A stretch of 64,000 bases of DNA from the NCBI RefSeq assembly GCF_035083965.1, contig NC_089722.1, positions 17,581,142 through 17,645,141 of the forward strand, read 5' to 3'. Positions 48,605 to 62,019 of this stretch are shown piece by piece; positions within the stretch are counted from its first letter, which is position 1, and the number at the start of each line of letters is the position of its first letter. This stretch comes from Branchiostoma lanceolatum. Its lineage: Eukaryota > Chordata > Leptocardii > Amphioxiformes > Branchiostomatidae. The translations under genes and the position numbers were made by a program. The notes under the pieces were generated by a model. It made no database searches. It worked only from the letters and a program-made list of their open reading frames with translations, and had not been told where the DNA came from.

Positions 48605-51104
48605 ATTACAGTCAAGTCGCCTAAAACCAACAGGTTTCTCTGGACAATCAAGACCAGTTCTAGTTATCCTTGGTTAATGAAACGGGTTACTAGAAAATCA
48701 AACCCATTGACTTAGTTAGACTGCCTGATGTTACCTCATTGTGAACCTAGAATCCGCACATCTTTCTGATGGAGTTAATAAGCCATGGCTTATTTGTGAT
48801 TGACAAGTGAAAACAATCCCTGAATTAGAAGATGTAGATGATTGACCTATGTATCATCATCATCATCATCATCGCTCCTCCTCTTACGAGGTGTAGCAAG
48901 TGAAGTTTGCTGTCCAGCACTTCTTGTCGTTCATTGCAGGAGTTCTTGTCCTTCCAAATTAGTTTCGGTTTCTATGAGTTTCTTGAGTGTTGTGATTGGT
49001 CGATCAATCCTTCTCTTTGCGTCTGGGTTCCAAAGCAGAAGCTAGCTTTCCCGCTGGTTGATTGACCTATGTATGGCAGACACCAAGCGTCTACACAATA
49101 GAAGCTATAACCATAGTTGTGTAAGAAGAGAAATATTATGTAAGAAGTAAAGCCAGTAACAATTTTGAAAAGATTGAAAGGTTGCCACGTGTCATTCGAG
49201 ATACTCAACCGATAAAAACGACGAAAGTGCACAAATGTAACGGCATATCTATATTCACCTCAATCAATAAGTGGGTTCATGGTTCCAACTGCGCATGTAC
49301 AGTGTGGCGTATTGTATGTTATATGTCAAAGGCAACTCACCCTGAGTCATAAACAAAACACGTCTGGAGTCTAGACAATTACTGTTCAAACATTCACCTT
49401 TGACCTCGCGCATATGCAGTTGGAACTATGAACCCGCTTATTGTAAGATACTAGAGCTTAGGCCTAGGTACGTCCATGTCAAAGATTATGCTTCTCCCTG
49501 GTGCGATGAACCTCAAATAAGAGTGCAAACACAAGCTGGCATTATGATGTTCATGCTTTATGTGCTCATGTCAAATTGTCTCATTGTTCTCAGGGACATC
49601 CAATGTCTAGATATACAATATTTCAAAACATTGTTGCAATAAAGATTCCTGGATAAAATCAAAACCAGCTGTTTGAACTGTTTGAGTATGCATGGTACTT
49701 GTATGAAGGATGCTATCGAATCTCCAAGCAGATCTCCACGATGCCAAAATCGTACAAGCTAGCCAGAGAAGCTCCAGTCAGCCAGAGAATTCGAAGTTGT
49801 CAGGCACCGGATTGCAAAAAAAAATCTTTCTGCCAGTTGGATACGGTCTTGGATCTGTCACCGAACAACCGATATGTCCGTTTGTTTCAAGTATGAGTGC
49901 GAAAACGCTATCAAATGAAGGACCCTCGAATTGTTGGGGATTATGTAGAGTACCACGTTGGTGAACTTTTGCATTTCGAGCACCCTTCAAGATAAAACGG
50001 GCTCGCTCATACCAAGGACTTGATCATACGTAAGTGGTCAAGTGGATTTCAGTTTGTATTTCCTAGCATGTAAATCTACAAAATAATGGGAACTCGAGGA
50101 CAAAAGCTTCAAGGACTAACTTTCATTGAAAGGCTATAAAACACAGATGACTGGGCACAGGGGTTCACCTGGCGTGGTATGGGAGATAAAGGCGGTGGAA
50201 GGAGAGGGATGGGCTCCAACTTCCAAGACCTAGCCTCCACCAGACCTTCCTACGGGGGTATGGATCGTAGAATTCGGCAAAAAAAGGAATAATTGGCCAG
50301 TAGAGTCAGTTCGTGGTAAGGTCAACAGAACTGCGCCTGCAAATGAAGCCCTATTGTGGCCAAACTCACCAGGCAAATATTCTCTCCATAGCTGGCGTAG
50401 TTAGTCTGATAGAGACTGTCCAATACCGTGCTCTAGACAAAGTGGATAACAACCCACTGCCGGCCTGTGGCCTGAAAAAGGCGATGCGGCTATTCTTGCC
50501 TTAGCCTTTTTGAGGCCTGGCTTTACCATTTATGCGCACCGTACAAACCTTATGAATCTTTAAACAGTCCAACCATAGGGATGAAAAGACGGCCTTGTGT
50601 TGTGGAAAAACTGACCCAATTTCGGACGACCTGTTGTCAGTAAATTTCGAGTAATAAATCGGTATAACTGTTACAAACTACATATTCTACCTCGTCTACG
50701 CCGTTACTGTGGTAACAGTGCACCGCTGTGTTACCAAGGTGATAACGCGGCATTCCGTCGCCATGGTGATGAAAAGTGTCGTCACAATACACATCCTGCA
50801 TGTCGTCATCAGATACGGACGAGACTAAAAATATCATTTAGTAGGGATAACTTGTTGAACACTTATGACTCTAGAAATGTAACAAACCGATAGGAAATTG
50901 CAACATTAACACTTTGCACATAGACGAATTCCGCTCGTAGAAAACAGTACGTATTTTCTGTGATTTTGTTGCTGTCATTTTTCCGCTAAAAACAAATGGA
51001 CCCCCTAAAATGAGTGCGCTCTTCCTGTAAGACGTCACGCGGTCACCGCCAGGGCATGCGGGACAGTGTCCTTCCAGCCAAGCGGAGTAAAACTTTAATG
51101 ATGG
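48605..51104. other. Spacer between receptor and the acidic-tyrosine gene
   Basis: No supported exon. It holds a CAT microsatellite (48856-48873), a ~177-bp inverted-repeat element (49266-49442, arms 'aataagtgggttcatggttcc') related to sequence at 12702-12920, and a half copy of the TAATCTCC MITE at 49719-49800. Confidence 0.5.
49266..49442. mobile_element. MITE with ~34-bp terminal inverted repeats
   Basis: The ends 'aataagtgggttcatggttc' and its complement near 49442 bound a body containing 'aaaacacgtctgg' and 'cacctttgacct'. Related sequence with the same inner motifs lies at about 12702-12920. Confidence 0.65.
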
Positions 51105-53933
51105 ATGTGTACGAGAGCCTGTCATCAGACAATGGAGGGAAAACCGCGCCCGGTCTGCAGGGAAATCACCAAAGTGAGGAAGGTCAAAAAGTCAGCGGTG
51201 CCCCCGTACTACCCGCCTAGCAACACCAGATGTCAAGGATCTCCAAAGATACCCCAAACCCACGAATGTAAAAACGGCTTAACGAAACTAACTACGGAAG
51301 GAGACGACTATTACTACGTCCAGTCCAGATTTGATTATAACTTCTCGGTGAAAAAGAGCCGAGCTAACTCGAGGGCTTCGTCTGTTTCGTCCTGGGTTTC
51401 CTGGCGGGACTATGCGACTCCGAGGAAGAGCAGGGCCATACAAAGGGTGCATCAGCTTTCCGAGAAAATTACGGGGCTCGAAATTCCACGTCGACAGACA
51501 CGTCTGCCCTACGTGGACGCGAGTAGGTCTGCGTCCTCGCTCGTGAAAGGGTGGAGAACGCCGAGTTTTGGGAGGCAGTACTCCAAAACAGCGCCGGCAA
51601 GGTTGGCGTCAATACGCGAAGGACGATATTCATCTGGTGCGGTACGTTTTCCTCCTATTCTGAATACAGAAGCGCCCACACAAAAACGATAGACAGTGTG
51701 ACAGCGATAGAAGTCACTTTTTCTAAAGATGAATAATTGAGCATGTCGACTTTGCATGGCGGGAACAATAGGCGACAACAGGCCGTTTCAAGGGGGACAA
51801 ATTCTGGGATTTGGCCTCAATAGAGAAGCGGATTATTCATCATGATATGTGCGAGGATACGGCATAGCAACAGCGGGAAAAGCTTACGACATAAGGACGT
51901 CGTAAGTCAGATCGGGGATTAGAATGGTCCCTTGATTTCCAAAAACCACAAAGGCCCCGCAGCAGCGATGGAGGAACTTGTCGTCACAATGGGCAGAAAT
52001 AATACTGTGGACGTCAAGAACAGGACGCATGACGCATCCTACTTGTGAGTACAGGTTATCTGTAATTCTGATCTCCCATCGCTGAATTTGCTGCGTGGTT
52101 TGAGCTCCAGGATGTGCTGTGTTCATGTCTAAGAGACCGCGCAAACAGGCTTACGGTAAAGAATAGGGTGCCACATGTTTCGTCTCTTTGAGCCCGGATA
52201 TATGTAATTCGTCAAAACTGACTTTTCAGGCATTTGCATGAGGAAAGGCAGTGCTGTACAAGACGAACTGACTGCGTATTTCCAAGATGAGTTCAATCAG
52301 CCGTTTTCCACCGCTGCAAGTGTCTTCTTTGATGGAGAGTGACAAAATTAGGCCAAGGTCTCACGAAATACCCAGGCAGACGCAAGAGGCTGAAGAATCT
52401 CCCGAAAAACGCCGTCCAAAATCTCAAGAACTTCCCGCGATCAGAGGCGCTTCGAGAGCGGGATGGCGGACGGCGAAATCTCGGGTCGTGTCTAGGACAC
52501 GGGCTGGTCGTGACACGGGATTGAGTTTAAAACCGCCGCCTCACACGGGTCTCAGGGCACGGTCGGGATGGGAGAAACAAGATGGCACCAGAACTCCGTC
52601 AGAAGATATGGACGATCGCAACAGATCCAGCAGAAACAGGTTCTATCGAACCGCTGCCATGGCAACAAGGTCACAGACACTTCTGGATATAGGCCGTCAT
52701 CTTGTCCCGTCGCCCAACGCTGTTCAAGGTCAACGACGGGAAAACGATACGTCATCACAAAGTGATTATCAAGAGAAGAAACTTGAAACGAAAATTGATA
52801 AAGCACGGAACGAAAAATACGAAAGGCAGTCAACGCTTAATGTGACACTTACGTCAAGTACAGTCAGATTGACACAAGAAACCGAAAGAGAGAAAACTCC
52901 CTATTCACCTATTGTGAATGAAATCTCGCGTAAAGATAGCAACGGTCGAGAAGAGAAAGAGGACTGTAGTTTGTTTCACTTGAACAAGAAGCAACCTGAC
53001 TCGACTGCCGGGGATAGAATCTCGGGTGGAGACGCCAACGATCTAGAAGAGGAAGAGGACTATTATCTGATACATTTGAACAAAAAGCAACAACCTGCAA
53101 GCGCCAAAACATTTGGCTCAAGTAGCGTGGATAGAATCTCGCGTGAAGATGGCAAAGATCGAGAAGAGAAAGAGGAGTATGCTCAGATGCAGTTGAACAA
53201 AAAGCAACAACCAATAGGCGCCGAATCATGTAAATCTAGCGTTAACTCAACTATCGTGAATAGATTCTCTCGGGAAGATGGCAACGACAAAGAAGAGACA
53301 GAGGACAGCAATCTCTCAAAATTGAACACCGCGCCATTGGTGAAGGAAGCCACAAACGACGCTTATTTGAGCGCCGGTCTCTCGTACGGCTACAAGTTGT
53401 GGAATGAGATTTCTAGATGGGGCAACCAGAACAGTTCCAGGTTTTCCCACTCCTTAAAGCTTCTGGATCGCATCGAATCTGGCATAGGGAACATGCTGGG
53501 GGAAACAAAAACAACACAGGATGTAAAATGTGAAGGGGAAGAGAATTCCTCGAGCAACTTACAGAACAGTGAAAACACGTCGCACGATCCTTCGGAGAGT
53601 GCGTCGACATGTGTGAATGAAGAAAAAGAGGATTTGAACTATGAAGGGAAAGAACAAATATTCACATCACAGGGAAGTGATGAAACCGACCACAATACAG
53701 CGAGCAAAGATGTGCCTTCTCGGAAGTACAGTAAAGCAGCTAGCCACGCAAACTCTTGGTGTCAATCATCGCACGACGACTATTACGTCACGACCCTTGA
53801 GGACAAAAGACCACCGCGCCACCCGGCAAAGGGACGCCAGAAAAACGGAAGGACTGTAGCTAGCGGAGAACTCAACACGTATGAGGACTACTTTATTTCC
53901 TTAGATAGTAAAAGCAAGTTTAAGAGGGTTTGA
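51105..53933 (+). CDS. Unrecognised disordered protein with acidic-tyrosine motifs
   Basis: Two open frames, 51105-51641 (or to a stop at 51692) and 52287-53933. A GCG/GTACGT donor at 51641 and an AG at 52285-52286 would join them in phase, giving ~727 residues; they could instead be two genes, as 52287 is a good ATG. I recognise no domain. The protein is rich in Ser, Glu, Lys and Arg, has no signal peptide or membrane helix, and is probably mostly disordered. Both parts share a short motif of acidic residues, Tyr and Leu: GDDYYYV (51299), EDYYLIHL (about 53057), HDDYYVTTL (about 53773) and YEDYFISL (about 53881). In the second part, four ~45-residue units repeat with (I/F)SR(E/K)D, REEKED and LNKKQQ. 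The polyadenylation signal is AATAAA at 54341-54346. Start is uncertain. Confidence 0.55.
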
Positions 53934-55783
53934 CCACTGCTGTGGTGGTATGATTAGACATTTCAGTGAATACGTTTTCCTACATGTATAACCTGGAGAC
54001 TCCAAAAAACGACGCTTCCCTTCTCAAGGGCGCCACCTTCCTCCTATTGAAAATTACAGTTACTGACTTACTGTATTCTTTCCCAAATGTTTTGTTTCTG
54101 AAATCTGGACGGCATCTGTTTAGTAGTGATTCTATTTATTGCAGTCTACATTTAAAATGTATTAAGCGATGGGATTTGTGTAATGTAATATTATGCGAGA
54201 ACAGATTGCTTTTCTGCTAAAGTCATAGAAACCGTTGTACGATGAGAACACATGAAAACCATTATGCTTCTTGTAACTATACCGCAACTAATACTTTATA
54301 CTATTTACTGCTGTGTATCTAATACGAGCTCTTTAACCCCAATAAATGTGACATCGTTCTGATGTTCCTGTCTTTCATATTTTGTCATGCGGATGATTTG
54401 ACTCAAAAAGATCAGACCATAAAACGGCTCCCCCTGACGCTCATAGTTATATTGCACCAGTGAGTACGCCAAACGCTTTACAATTTGAAACGAAAATAGG
54501 GTGTATTGACGGCAAAAATAACGTAATCACTTTTTGACACTTCGCAAATAAGATAGAAGTTGAAATTTATAGGGCATTATTGCGCAACCTGGAGCGGTAC
54601 TGCAGATTAGGGTCCGATATGGTGTACATACAGTAAAACGTAAAATCATACAAGATATCAGTCTTAAAGGTAGTGAACCATTTCCAAAACAAGTTTTAAA
54701 AAGTCTTAGAATATATTTAGAATAATATTTAAGACTTTTTTAAAATGCGAGTTGACATAAGAAGATCGATTTTGCAGTCGCGGGCTTGGAGCTAACATCA
54801 CTCCTTCTAAGCTCCGCCTACATGTATAAGCATGCACACACCACGTGAAAGAGAATGAGAACAAGTTTTGAAAAATGATACAATAGACAGTTTCTTTGTT
54901 CTTCAAGGGAGACGTCCTCTTTATTAACAATAGAATACTTGTTATAATTAATGTGTTTGATTTCAGTTCCGTTATCATATTATTATCTTAGGTCATAGAA
55001 AAAGAGACCTAATGGTATGTTATTTACAGTTATGAAGTGTCATGACACTTATATACACAGTGTGTATTACTGTTACAATGTCCTAAATGCCAGTGGAATG
55101 CAAAGACACACGTAATTGTACGGGACAAAGTTGTGCTAGCATTAGCCGTGGGCTTTTAACAAAGTGGTTTGTCTTTTCTAGACATACACGACAGGTATAT
55201 GGGGGGACTTATTTACAGTGCACGCGTCATATATAATATGGGAAGTAAAAAACATAATGTACAGATTTCAATTGCAATATAACACAAAAGTGCCACAAAC
55301 CTAGATGGAATATCAGTTTCCCAGATATTTTGAGCTCTCCCTGAGAGTCTAATATTTACTCTTGTCATCTTTAACTTCCGAGGCAATGCCACGACTAAAA
55401 CACAATCTTTACAACAGTTTCACGAACAATTTACGGTCGACTGTATTGAAACAAAAGTGCGTACACAGCTGTTTTTATACGTTGAAAAATTGTATGAATC
55501 AAAGATACATATTGGGAGATGGAAGACTCGTTTACAAGTAGTGAGACGCTACCGGTTTGAAGTGTGTGTTAAGTCACTACATTTGATAATAAATACTAGT
55601 AAGTAATAAATTCTCACCGATGAGCATGGCTGACAGAGACAAAGTGCTTAATAAATCTAAATGTATACTAAGAAAATCATACAAGATAGTATCTCTTTAT
55701 ACATGTATTCCGTCACGTGATAGCCTCTTCAAATATATGTCCTGTTAGTGTTACATGTATATGAATATGCGGCATCAACTTCT
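53934..55783. other. Convergent 3' UTRs and spacer
   Basis: The plus-strand 3' UTR ends near the AATAAA at 54341. The stretch 54700-55783 is likely 3' UTR of the minus-strand PNT gene, with a minus-strand AATAAA (TTTATT) near 54919. I looked for an ETS DNA-binding exon on the minus strand and saw none. Confidence 0.45.
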
Positions 55784-58513
55784 CTACTTCTTGTGTGTCT
55801 TGCATCTTCGGAATGAACGATAGAACGCGACCCTCTTCCAAAAGTCCTCGTAAAGAATGTGACCTTTGACCGGAACCCTGTACTCGAACCCCTGTAGGTT
55901 CATGAGGCACATCCCCCTCCCGTTCATATGGAACAGTCTCAGGTCCACTGTAATCTGGTGGCGAGCCGCTAGGTGGCGCAGCCAGGTGCGCACGTCTCTC
56001 AAGTCCCACGACAACGGATCTGTAGAGAGGTGGAGAAACGTGTCAAGAAAATTACAAAGTTGCAAACGAAAAGAGTGTATGATATCTAAAATGTCTGAGA
56101 CGGATATTGAATACGTTTGTTGCAAATTCTTGCCAGAAGACTAAATGCAAGATAAGTGACAGAAAAAAGACGAACAAGCAATGACGAACAATTTAACATG
56201 TGGCTACTCTAGTCTACTTGCTGTTTCTAAATTTCAACTTGTTGGGTTTGAATTCTTGTTCTGAAACAGCGAAAGTCGAAAGTTTCCACTCTTCGTGTAA
56301 TGTGTGGGTTCCATGATTTCGCGCACATGTAACTAAGAGGCGAAAAAATAAATCGTAAGGAGGGGGCATGCGAAGAATACTCAGATTCCAAGGCTATCGA
56401 AAGTATGGAACGAACGACATTCTATCGTTTGACTGCGATGTAAATTAATTTGTCTTTTTGTAAGTGCCGTTAGCGACGGAACATGCATCACTAGAGGAGA
56501 GAATTGGAACGGCCACCGGTGACTGTTACGTACCGACACTTTGTGTATGTAAAAAAAAACAAAGTTGCAGAAGTGTAGTTCTCCAAACTGTCTATTTTAA
56601 TTGCGTGGGACGATTGGGAAGAGGAACAGTATAAAACCATGTGATGTGACAGTTATCATGTGCAAAGGGAATTATATTACTGGAATCAATACGCTTGATA
56701 TATTGGCCCCTCTAAATCTGTATCTATATCTATATCTGTATATAGAAGGTATTAACAATTTTAAGCGTAACACACAGCCGCTGGTTACATTGCACAGAAC
56801 GACCTGTCACACCTAACCTTTGCCCATCTAGTCGCAAGTATTGTTCAAATATTTTACTAACCACATAGCTATTAAGTCTACGTACCTTAAAGAATTAAAT
56901 GGAAAATGAGATGTGAGATAAAGGCGCAAGTTTAGGTTCAACCTTTGAAATACGTCCTTAGACTCATTACCTATTGGAATCTGTAACGTCATCACTGACG
57001 TCACGGTGTGGACCTGCGCACGTCTCCTGGTCGGGCGTTCCGACATGACGTCATCAGCTGACTTCTGTCGACTAGTCCTGTCGTCAATCTAGGGAAAAAA
57101 GAAAATAAAGAGAATATCACAACCTGAGAGAGCAAGGAATTCCGCCAGTTCAAAAAGAGCACACTGAATCTCTGGGAAACTTTTTGGAAAAACCATTATG
57201 ACTCGACGATTACACCTCAGAACGTCGCTTTGAGACGAAGTTTGCGCTTGAAAAACACCGGAGAGTTTGCTTTTTTGGTCAAAGTTCATTAGAAAAAGTA
57301 AAATAATTGAGTATCCATTGCTTTATATGAAAATAATCGTAGAGTAAGTCTAACAAAACGTCTGTAGAATTATAGAATGACGGTGACCAATTTTTTTGCA
57401 AGAGATTCTTTAATCCATGGATTCAAGATCAAATTTTCTTGCGGCCTTATGAACGAAATCTACTTCCTTTTTATTCCCTAGAAGTCAAAGTGACAGTTGC
57501 AGTTTCACAGATACTGGCCGTTTCGTTTAGTCAGGAAGCGCGAGCGGTGGTTTGGCTGAACGGTTTTCTGAGAAACGTTAACAATTACGGCTTGCTGCTT
57601 TGAACTCCGGAATTAGTTTCTACGAACTTACAAAGATAGTGAGTCCTTTCTAATCTCCAAGCAGATTTATACACGGGGGCAAAATCGTAATGTCAGCCAG
57701 AAAAACTTTAGTCTCTCTGGCTGACATTACGATTTTGCTCCCGTGTAGATCGGCTTGGAGATTAAGTCCTTTCAGTTTCCCAGGTCCTCAGTATACTAAA
57801 CCCTGCACCTATAGAAAACTTCGATTTCAGTTTAAGATTAAGGGTCACATATGTCGGACTATCGTTGTACGATCGGAAATTGAAGAGGGCTTATTACATT
57901 CTAAGGATAGCCGTACTTGTGTGTCGGAAAATGCCGCTGTCTTGTTACAAAAAAAAAGGCTGTCTTAGATCCTTGTCGGCGGTTGGTTCGGTTACAGCCC
58001 GATTGAAAATTCTACAACATCACAATTGTACGACGACCTACGACGAATGCGACCTCAAAAAAGTACTTTGCCGCATTGAAAAATGAATGAGCAAAAAGGT
58101 ATACGATTAGAAACTGTTGCGAAGCTACACGTTTACTAGAATAGTCATGAAGAGTGTTGCTTCACAGGTTGATAAAATGTATTATTTTGAACATGACAAA
58201 TACAAATAAGACTTAACCGCGTAATTTGGTGTATCAAATGTAAGTAAACATATATGGAACGAAGGTAAAATATACGTATATTGACGGAATTTCATTCTTA
58301 GACTAATATCACTGTACCATGGAAGATTGTGGCAAACTGTGAATGCTGTTGCGTTGAGAGAAACAATAATTCTTAAGAGAAAAAAAACAAAAAAAAACCC
58401 AAAAAAAAACATCATAGAAAGAAAAATAAGAAAGGATCAAGGCATGGTAAAGAAATGTGATAAGAGCAGAAATAAGAAAATTCACGCCAGAGGAACATAA
58501 CGTTACGTACCAT
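55784..58513 (-). CDS. PNT (Pointed/SAM) domain protein without ETS domain
   Basis: Minus-strand exons 57088-56971 and 56019-55784 (TAG) join in phase and code IDDRTSRQKSADDV..., then IPI|DPLSWDLRDVRTWLRHL, VDLRLFHMNGRGMCLMN and GHILYEDFWKRVAFYRS. This matches the PNT domain of ETS factors (W..DVR.WL, VDL..F.M.GR.LC, F..RVP, G.ILW). The likely start is an ATG (58513-58511) that is the last codon of an upstream exon, with an in-frame TAA before it, giving 118 residues; an internal ATG at 57046 is an alternative. The protein ends 12 or so residues after the PNT. Known PNT-only proteins, such as Drosophila Edl/Mae, bind and modulate ETS factors; that role here is only an analogy. Confidence 0.72.
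57651..57764. mobile_element. Foldback MITE, TAATCTCC family, exact 9-bp target duplication
   Basis: TAATCTCCAAGCAGATTTA ... CGGCTTGGAGATTA with ~48-bp arms. AGTCCTTTC flanks it exactly at 57642-57650 and 57765-57773. Lies in an intron of the PNT gene. Confidence 0.88.
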
Positions 58514-58619
58514 ACTTGCAGCTGTTCTTGAATGGTTGAACAGAGCGGCTCCGATTTGATGTTGCCGTTAGCGAGGACGAGACTTAAACAATTCCTCCGG
58601 CTCCGAGGAAAGCAGAAGA

Positions 58620-61480
58620 AGAACAGACTGATATTGATGTTACGCACACGCACTGTGGGGTTCCTCTTCTTCTCTTTCTGCAATTAGTCACGAAACCGGT
58701 CCAGTCCTATCGAGACCTTCAACAAGAAGAGAAGTACTGCCGTAGAGAGAACTGTAACGGCTGTCACACGGCACAGTGCAGGTACAGGGAGGTAGCAGTG
58801 ACGGTTAAGTTCCGCACTCTAGCACCGTTTGCATGAACGCACGGCTTCGGGGATCACAGCCGTAAAACTCGGCCGTAGGCAGCCAACGGATCTCTCCAAC
58901 TGAACCGGCGGTCCGGGTACAGGGTAGGGTAGGTACACATGTGAACACGACCCCTCAGCGTGCTTGAAACAGTCGTGTTGACTCATGCTCAAGTCGAGTA
59001 TTTGCCATCCTGGTTGGCCATTATTGTGGCCGCGCGCGCACAACCGGATTAGGGACCCCTCCCTGCAGGGTACCCGCTGGCCCGTCCGGGTATGTAGAGG
59101 GTCCCGCACCTGTATACACGGAGGATCCAAGCAGATGTGGGATGGGGAATCTTACCGTCTTCTGGGAGTGCCGACACCCAACCACCCCACGGCAGCCAGA
59201 AAACGTTACGATTTTCTATCCAAACATCTGCTTTGACTTTAGCTCACGCCCGCACACAAGTTGGTCATTTCAAACTTGAAGACACTCGGTATTTAAAAAA
59301 AAAAAGTATCTTCATAATTATAACCTGTAATATAGAGAGGTAAGGGGAGCATTACATGTTCATATAAGGTTGACCTTCACCTAGAAAATAGTGATAGCTG
59401 AAATTGCTGTTTCAGCAACACCTATGTCTTCTTATTTAAGACAAATAGAGTTATGCTATGGCGATGTCTGTACATTTTCATATCTCTTGGCGTAACAGAA
59501 GAAAGTGAAAAATAAAGAAAAAGAAAATCAGTGCCCCTATGTCACGCCAGAGAAAGAGTGCAAGAAAGGAAAGAGTGAAAAGGTTGGATATAAAGAAAAA
59601 AGAAAGAGAGAAACCCCGGTCAGTGCCCTTACATTTATGTCGAACCAGAGAAAGAATGAAAGAAAGAAACAGAGTGGAAGAAGGTTGAATATAAAGAAAA
59701 AGGAAAAGAAATCCAGTACCTCTATGTCACACCAGAATAAAAGCGAAAGAAAGAAAAGGAGAAAGAAAGAAAGAAAGAAGGTCAATATAAAGAAGGAAAC
59801 AGCGAAAGCTAGCCAGTGCCCAGGAGTGGAGCACGCGCCACAGCGCCCTTTGATCCTGCCCGCTGACAGCTGTGCCACCCTGCGGAGTGATCCTCCCGCC
59901 CGCCGCACACAGGCACAATGGCCCTCACAACAAGCCTGTTTTCCCATCTGTCTAAGTTCAACAAGATAGTTTGTGCACTTCCGCCGCCAAGTGCCATTAA
60001 TTAGTCCGCGGTAGAGAAAGGGGAGGGGACCTGCAAGCCCGGGATAAACACTGGGGGTACTTGTGGGAAACTAGCTTTCGGGTCGGACAACATTCGTGAG
60101 TGGATATTCTGCATTTCAAAGAAACGAAAACGAATTGACAATCACTCTATAATGCAATTCCGAAGAACAAGTGTCTCAAAGAATAACAAAAAGCAAGGAG
60201 CTTTCTGTAGCAAAGCTCCTCGCATAAAATATAGCTCCCAATAATGAACAAATGAGGACCGTTGCAAAGGAAGCGGATAAAACAAAAGTCGCAAACGTAC
60301 GTTAACATCATTTCGAAATTGTCCAAGTGTCCAAAATGAATGGACAAAAATATTCAACGCATATAGGCATTCAATGAGTATGAAATTCCTTTCGCTTGTG
60401 TCTGTGCGTCCCTAGCCTCAAAAGTACCTAGCCTATCGTTAATTGATAGCTGTTGGTCATCGCATGTGCGGTAATTGTAAGAAAAAAAGCTACCTGCATG
60501 GAAATCCGTAGTTTTTCTTCCGTTATCACCTTTGAAAAATTCTGACAGAACGCCCAAAATCGACCTTGATGTTGGGCTTCCTAAGGCCTACCCACACCAC
60601 AAATATCATTACAATCCATCCAGGGGTTACTACGTTATACTGACCAAATGGTTGCGGAAACACAAACAGACAAACAGATACGCACACAGACAGACACACC
60701 CAAAGCATCACCTCCATTTTCATGGAGGTAACAAGATTCCAATTAACCACCATTCAACGGAGCGTACCTAACCCCACATTGTCGTCCACAGAGGCATGCA
60801 CAATTGTGAGGTCTTTGTGTATGGTCTGGTGATTTAGAAGGTAAATCTTGCGGCGAGGATCAGCTAGGGCCCAAGAGGCTACCCTGTGGAACCACCTGCG
60901 GGCAACCATACAAAAAACCGCCGAGCCGATTTCGGGACAATTCCTTAAACAAACCGTCCGCTTAAATCGTACAGGATGAATCTCATTAGTCCGTTATGCA
61001 TGGTCCGCTCCTTTTTCGCTTGTATACATCAAAGTACTGTACTTCTTTTATGCTACGGTCCCATTTCCAATCCGGGGCCCGGCCGGGCTGTATGCGAAAA
61101 CGAAAAATAGAAAATAAAGAATACATCAAGAAAATACACAATTTATGGTTAGGAGTAATTTATTTAACGTGTCTTTTGTTGTCCTTTATATCATATTTTT
61201 CTTTCCCACAAGCTGCCCGGCAATAGGGCCGTAGCATCAGTTTTCACTTCATTTATGAATGGAGATTCGTTCGATACGTTTTTTCATATCTGGATCGAAT
61301 TCAACAAGTAACAGGCGCCTGAGCAGAAACATCAAAGGCCTTCTATTCTCATTTTCGAATGTTGACGTTTGCTCTTCCCTGATACACCTGCTGGCGAAAA
61401 TGCTTTGGTATGGTAATGACGTTATTCCGATCGATATGACAGGCCGATAAATACACCGAACAGTCTACAAAACGTTCGGG
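58620..61480. other. Gene-poor stretch with minisatellite
   Basis: No exon with homology was found. The open frame at 59505-59969 is an artefact of an AG-rich minisatellite. A copy of the dispersed repeat (also at 20520 and 35320) lies at 60555-60735. Confidence 0.5.
59505..59822. repeat. Minisatellite, ~90-110-bp unit
   Basis: Three and a half units, each with 'cagtgcccctatgtcacgcc' or a variant, an AGAAAGAAAG-rich middle and a 'ggt(t)g/caatataaagaaa' end. Confidence 0.8.
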
Positions 61481-61494
61481 TGCTTTCTATTGGC

Positions 61495-61540
61495 GGTATG
61501 TGTGTGTTTGTCTGTATGTGCACGCGCGCGTGTGTTTGTA

Positions 61541-61578
<38 letters not shown>

Positions 61579-61805
61579 CGCTTATGTGCGTGTATGTCAG
61601 ACATGTGCGCGTATGTTTGTGTCTGTGCTGTGTGTGTTAGTGTTTGTTTGCGTATATGTGTTAACGTTTGTGTGTGTGTGTGTGTGTGTTCGTGTGTCTG
61701 AATGTGTGTGTGTGTGTATGTACGTGTGTTGGTATGTGTACGTGTGTGTCGGTGTATAGTAGTTGTGTGTATGTGTATGTGCATGTACATGTGCATGTGT
61801 GCACA

Positions 61806-61891
<86 letters not shown>
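61495..61891. repeat. Long (TG)n microsatellite
   Basis: Interrupted GT-rich sequence from 61495, ending in a pure (TG)n block of about 80 bp at 61809-61890. The many short open frames over it are artefacts. Confidence 0.95.
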
Positions 61892-61895
<4 letters not shown>

Positions 61896-62019
61896 GCTGA
61901 TGTGGATGCTACTTATTGTAGGTAGCTGAGGCTAGCACAGTATTCATATGTAGACAATATCTTCAAGCGTTCAAACTATGGATGAAGTCGGCTGGCTATA
62001 GCTAACATCCTGTAACGGT

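Noticed and set aside
50637-50837. Short minus-strand frame with His/Asp-rich sequence
   Set aside because: No splice sites, homology or neighbouring exons were found to support it.
59505-59969. 154-residue Lys/Glu-rich open frame
   Set aside because: It follows an AG-rich minisatellite with units of variable length and no splice or homology support.
61422-61929. Cys/Val-rich and His/Thr-rich open frames on both strands
   Set aside because: They are translations of the long TG tract.
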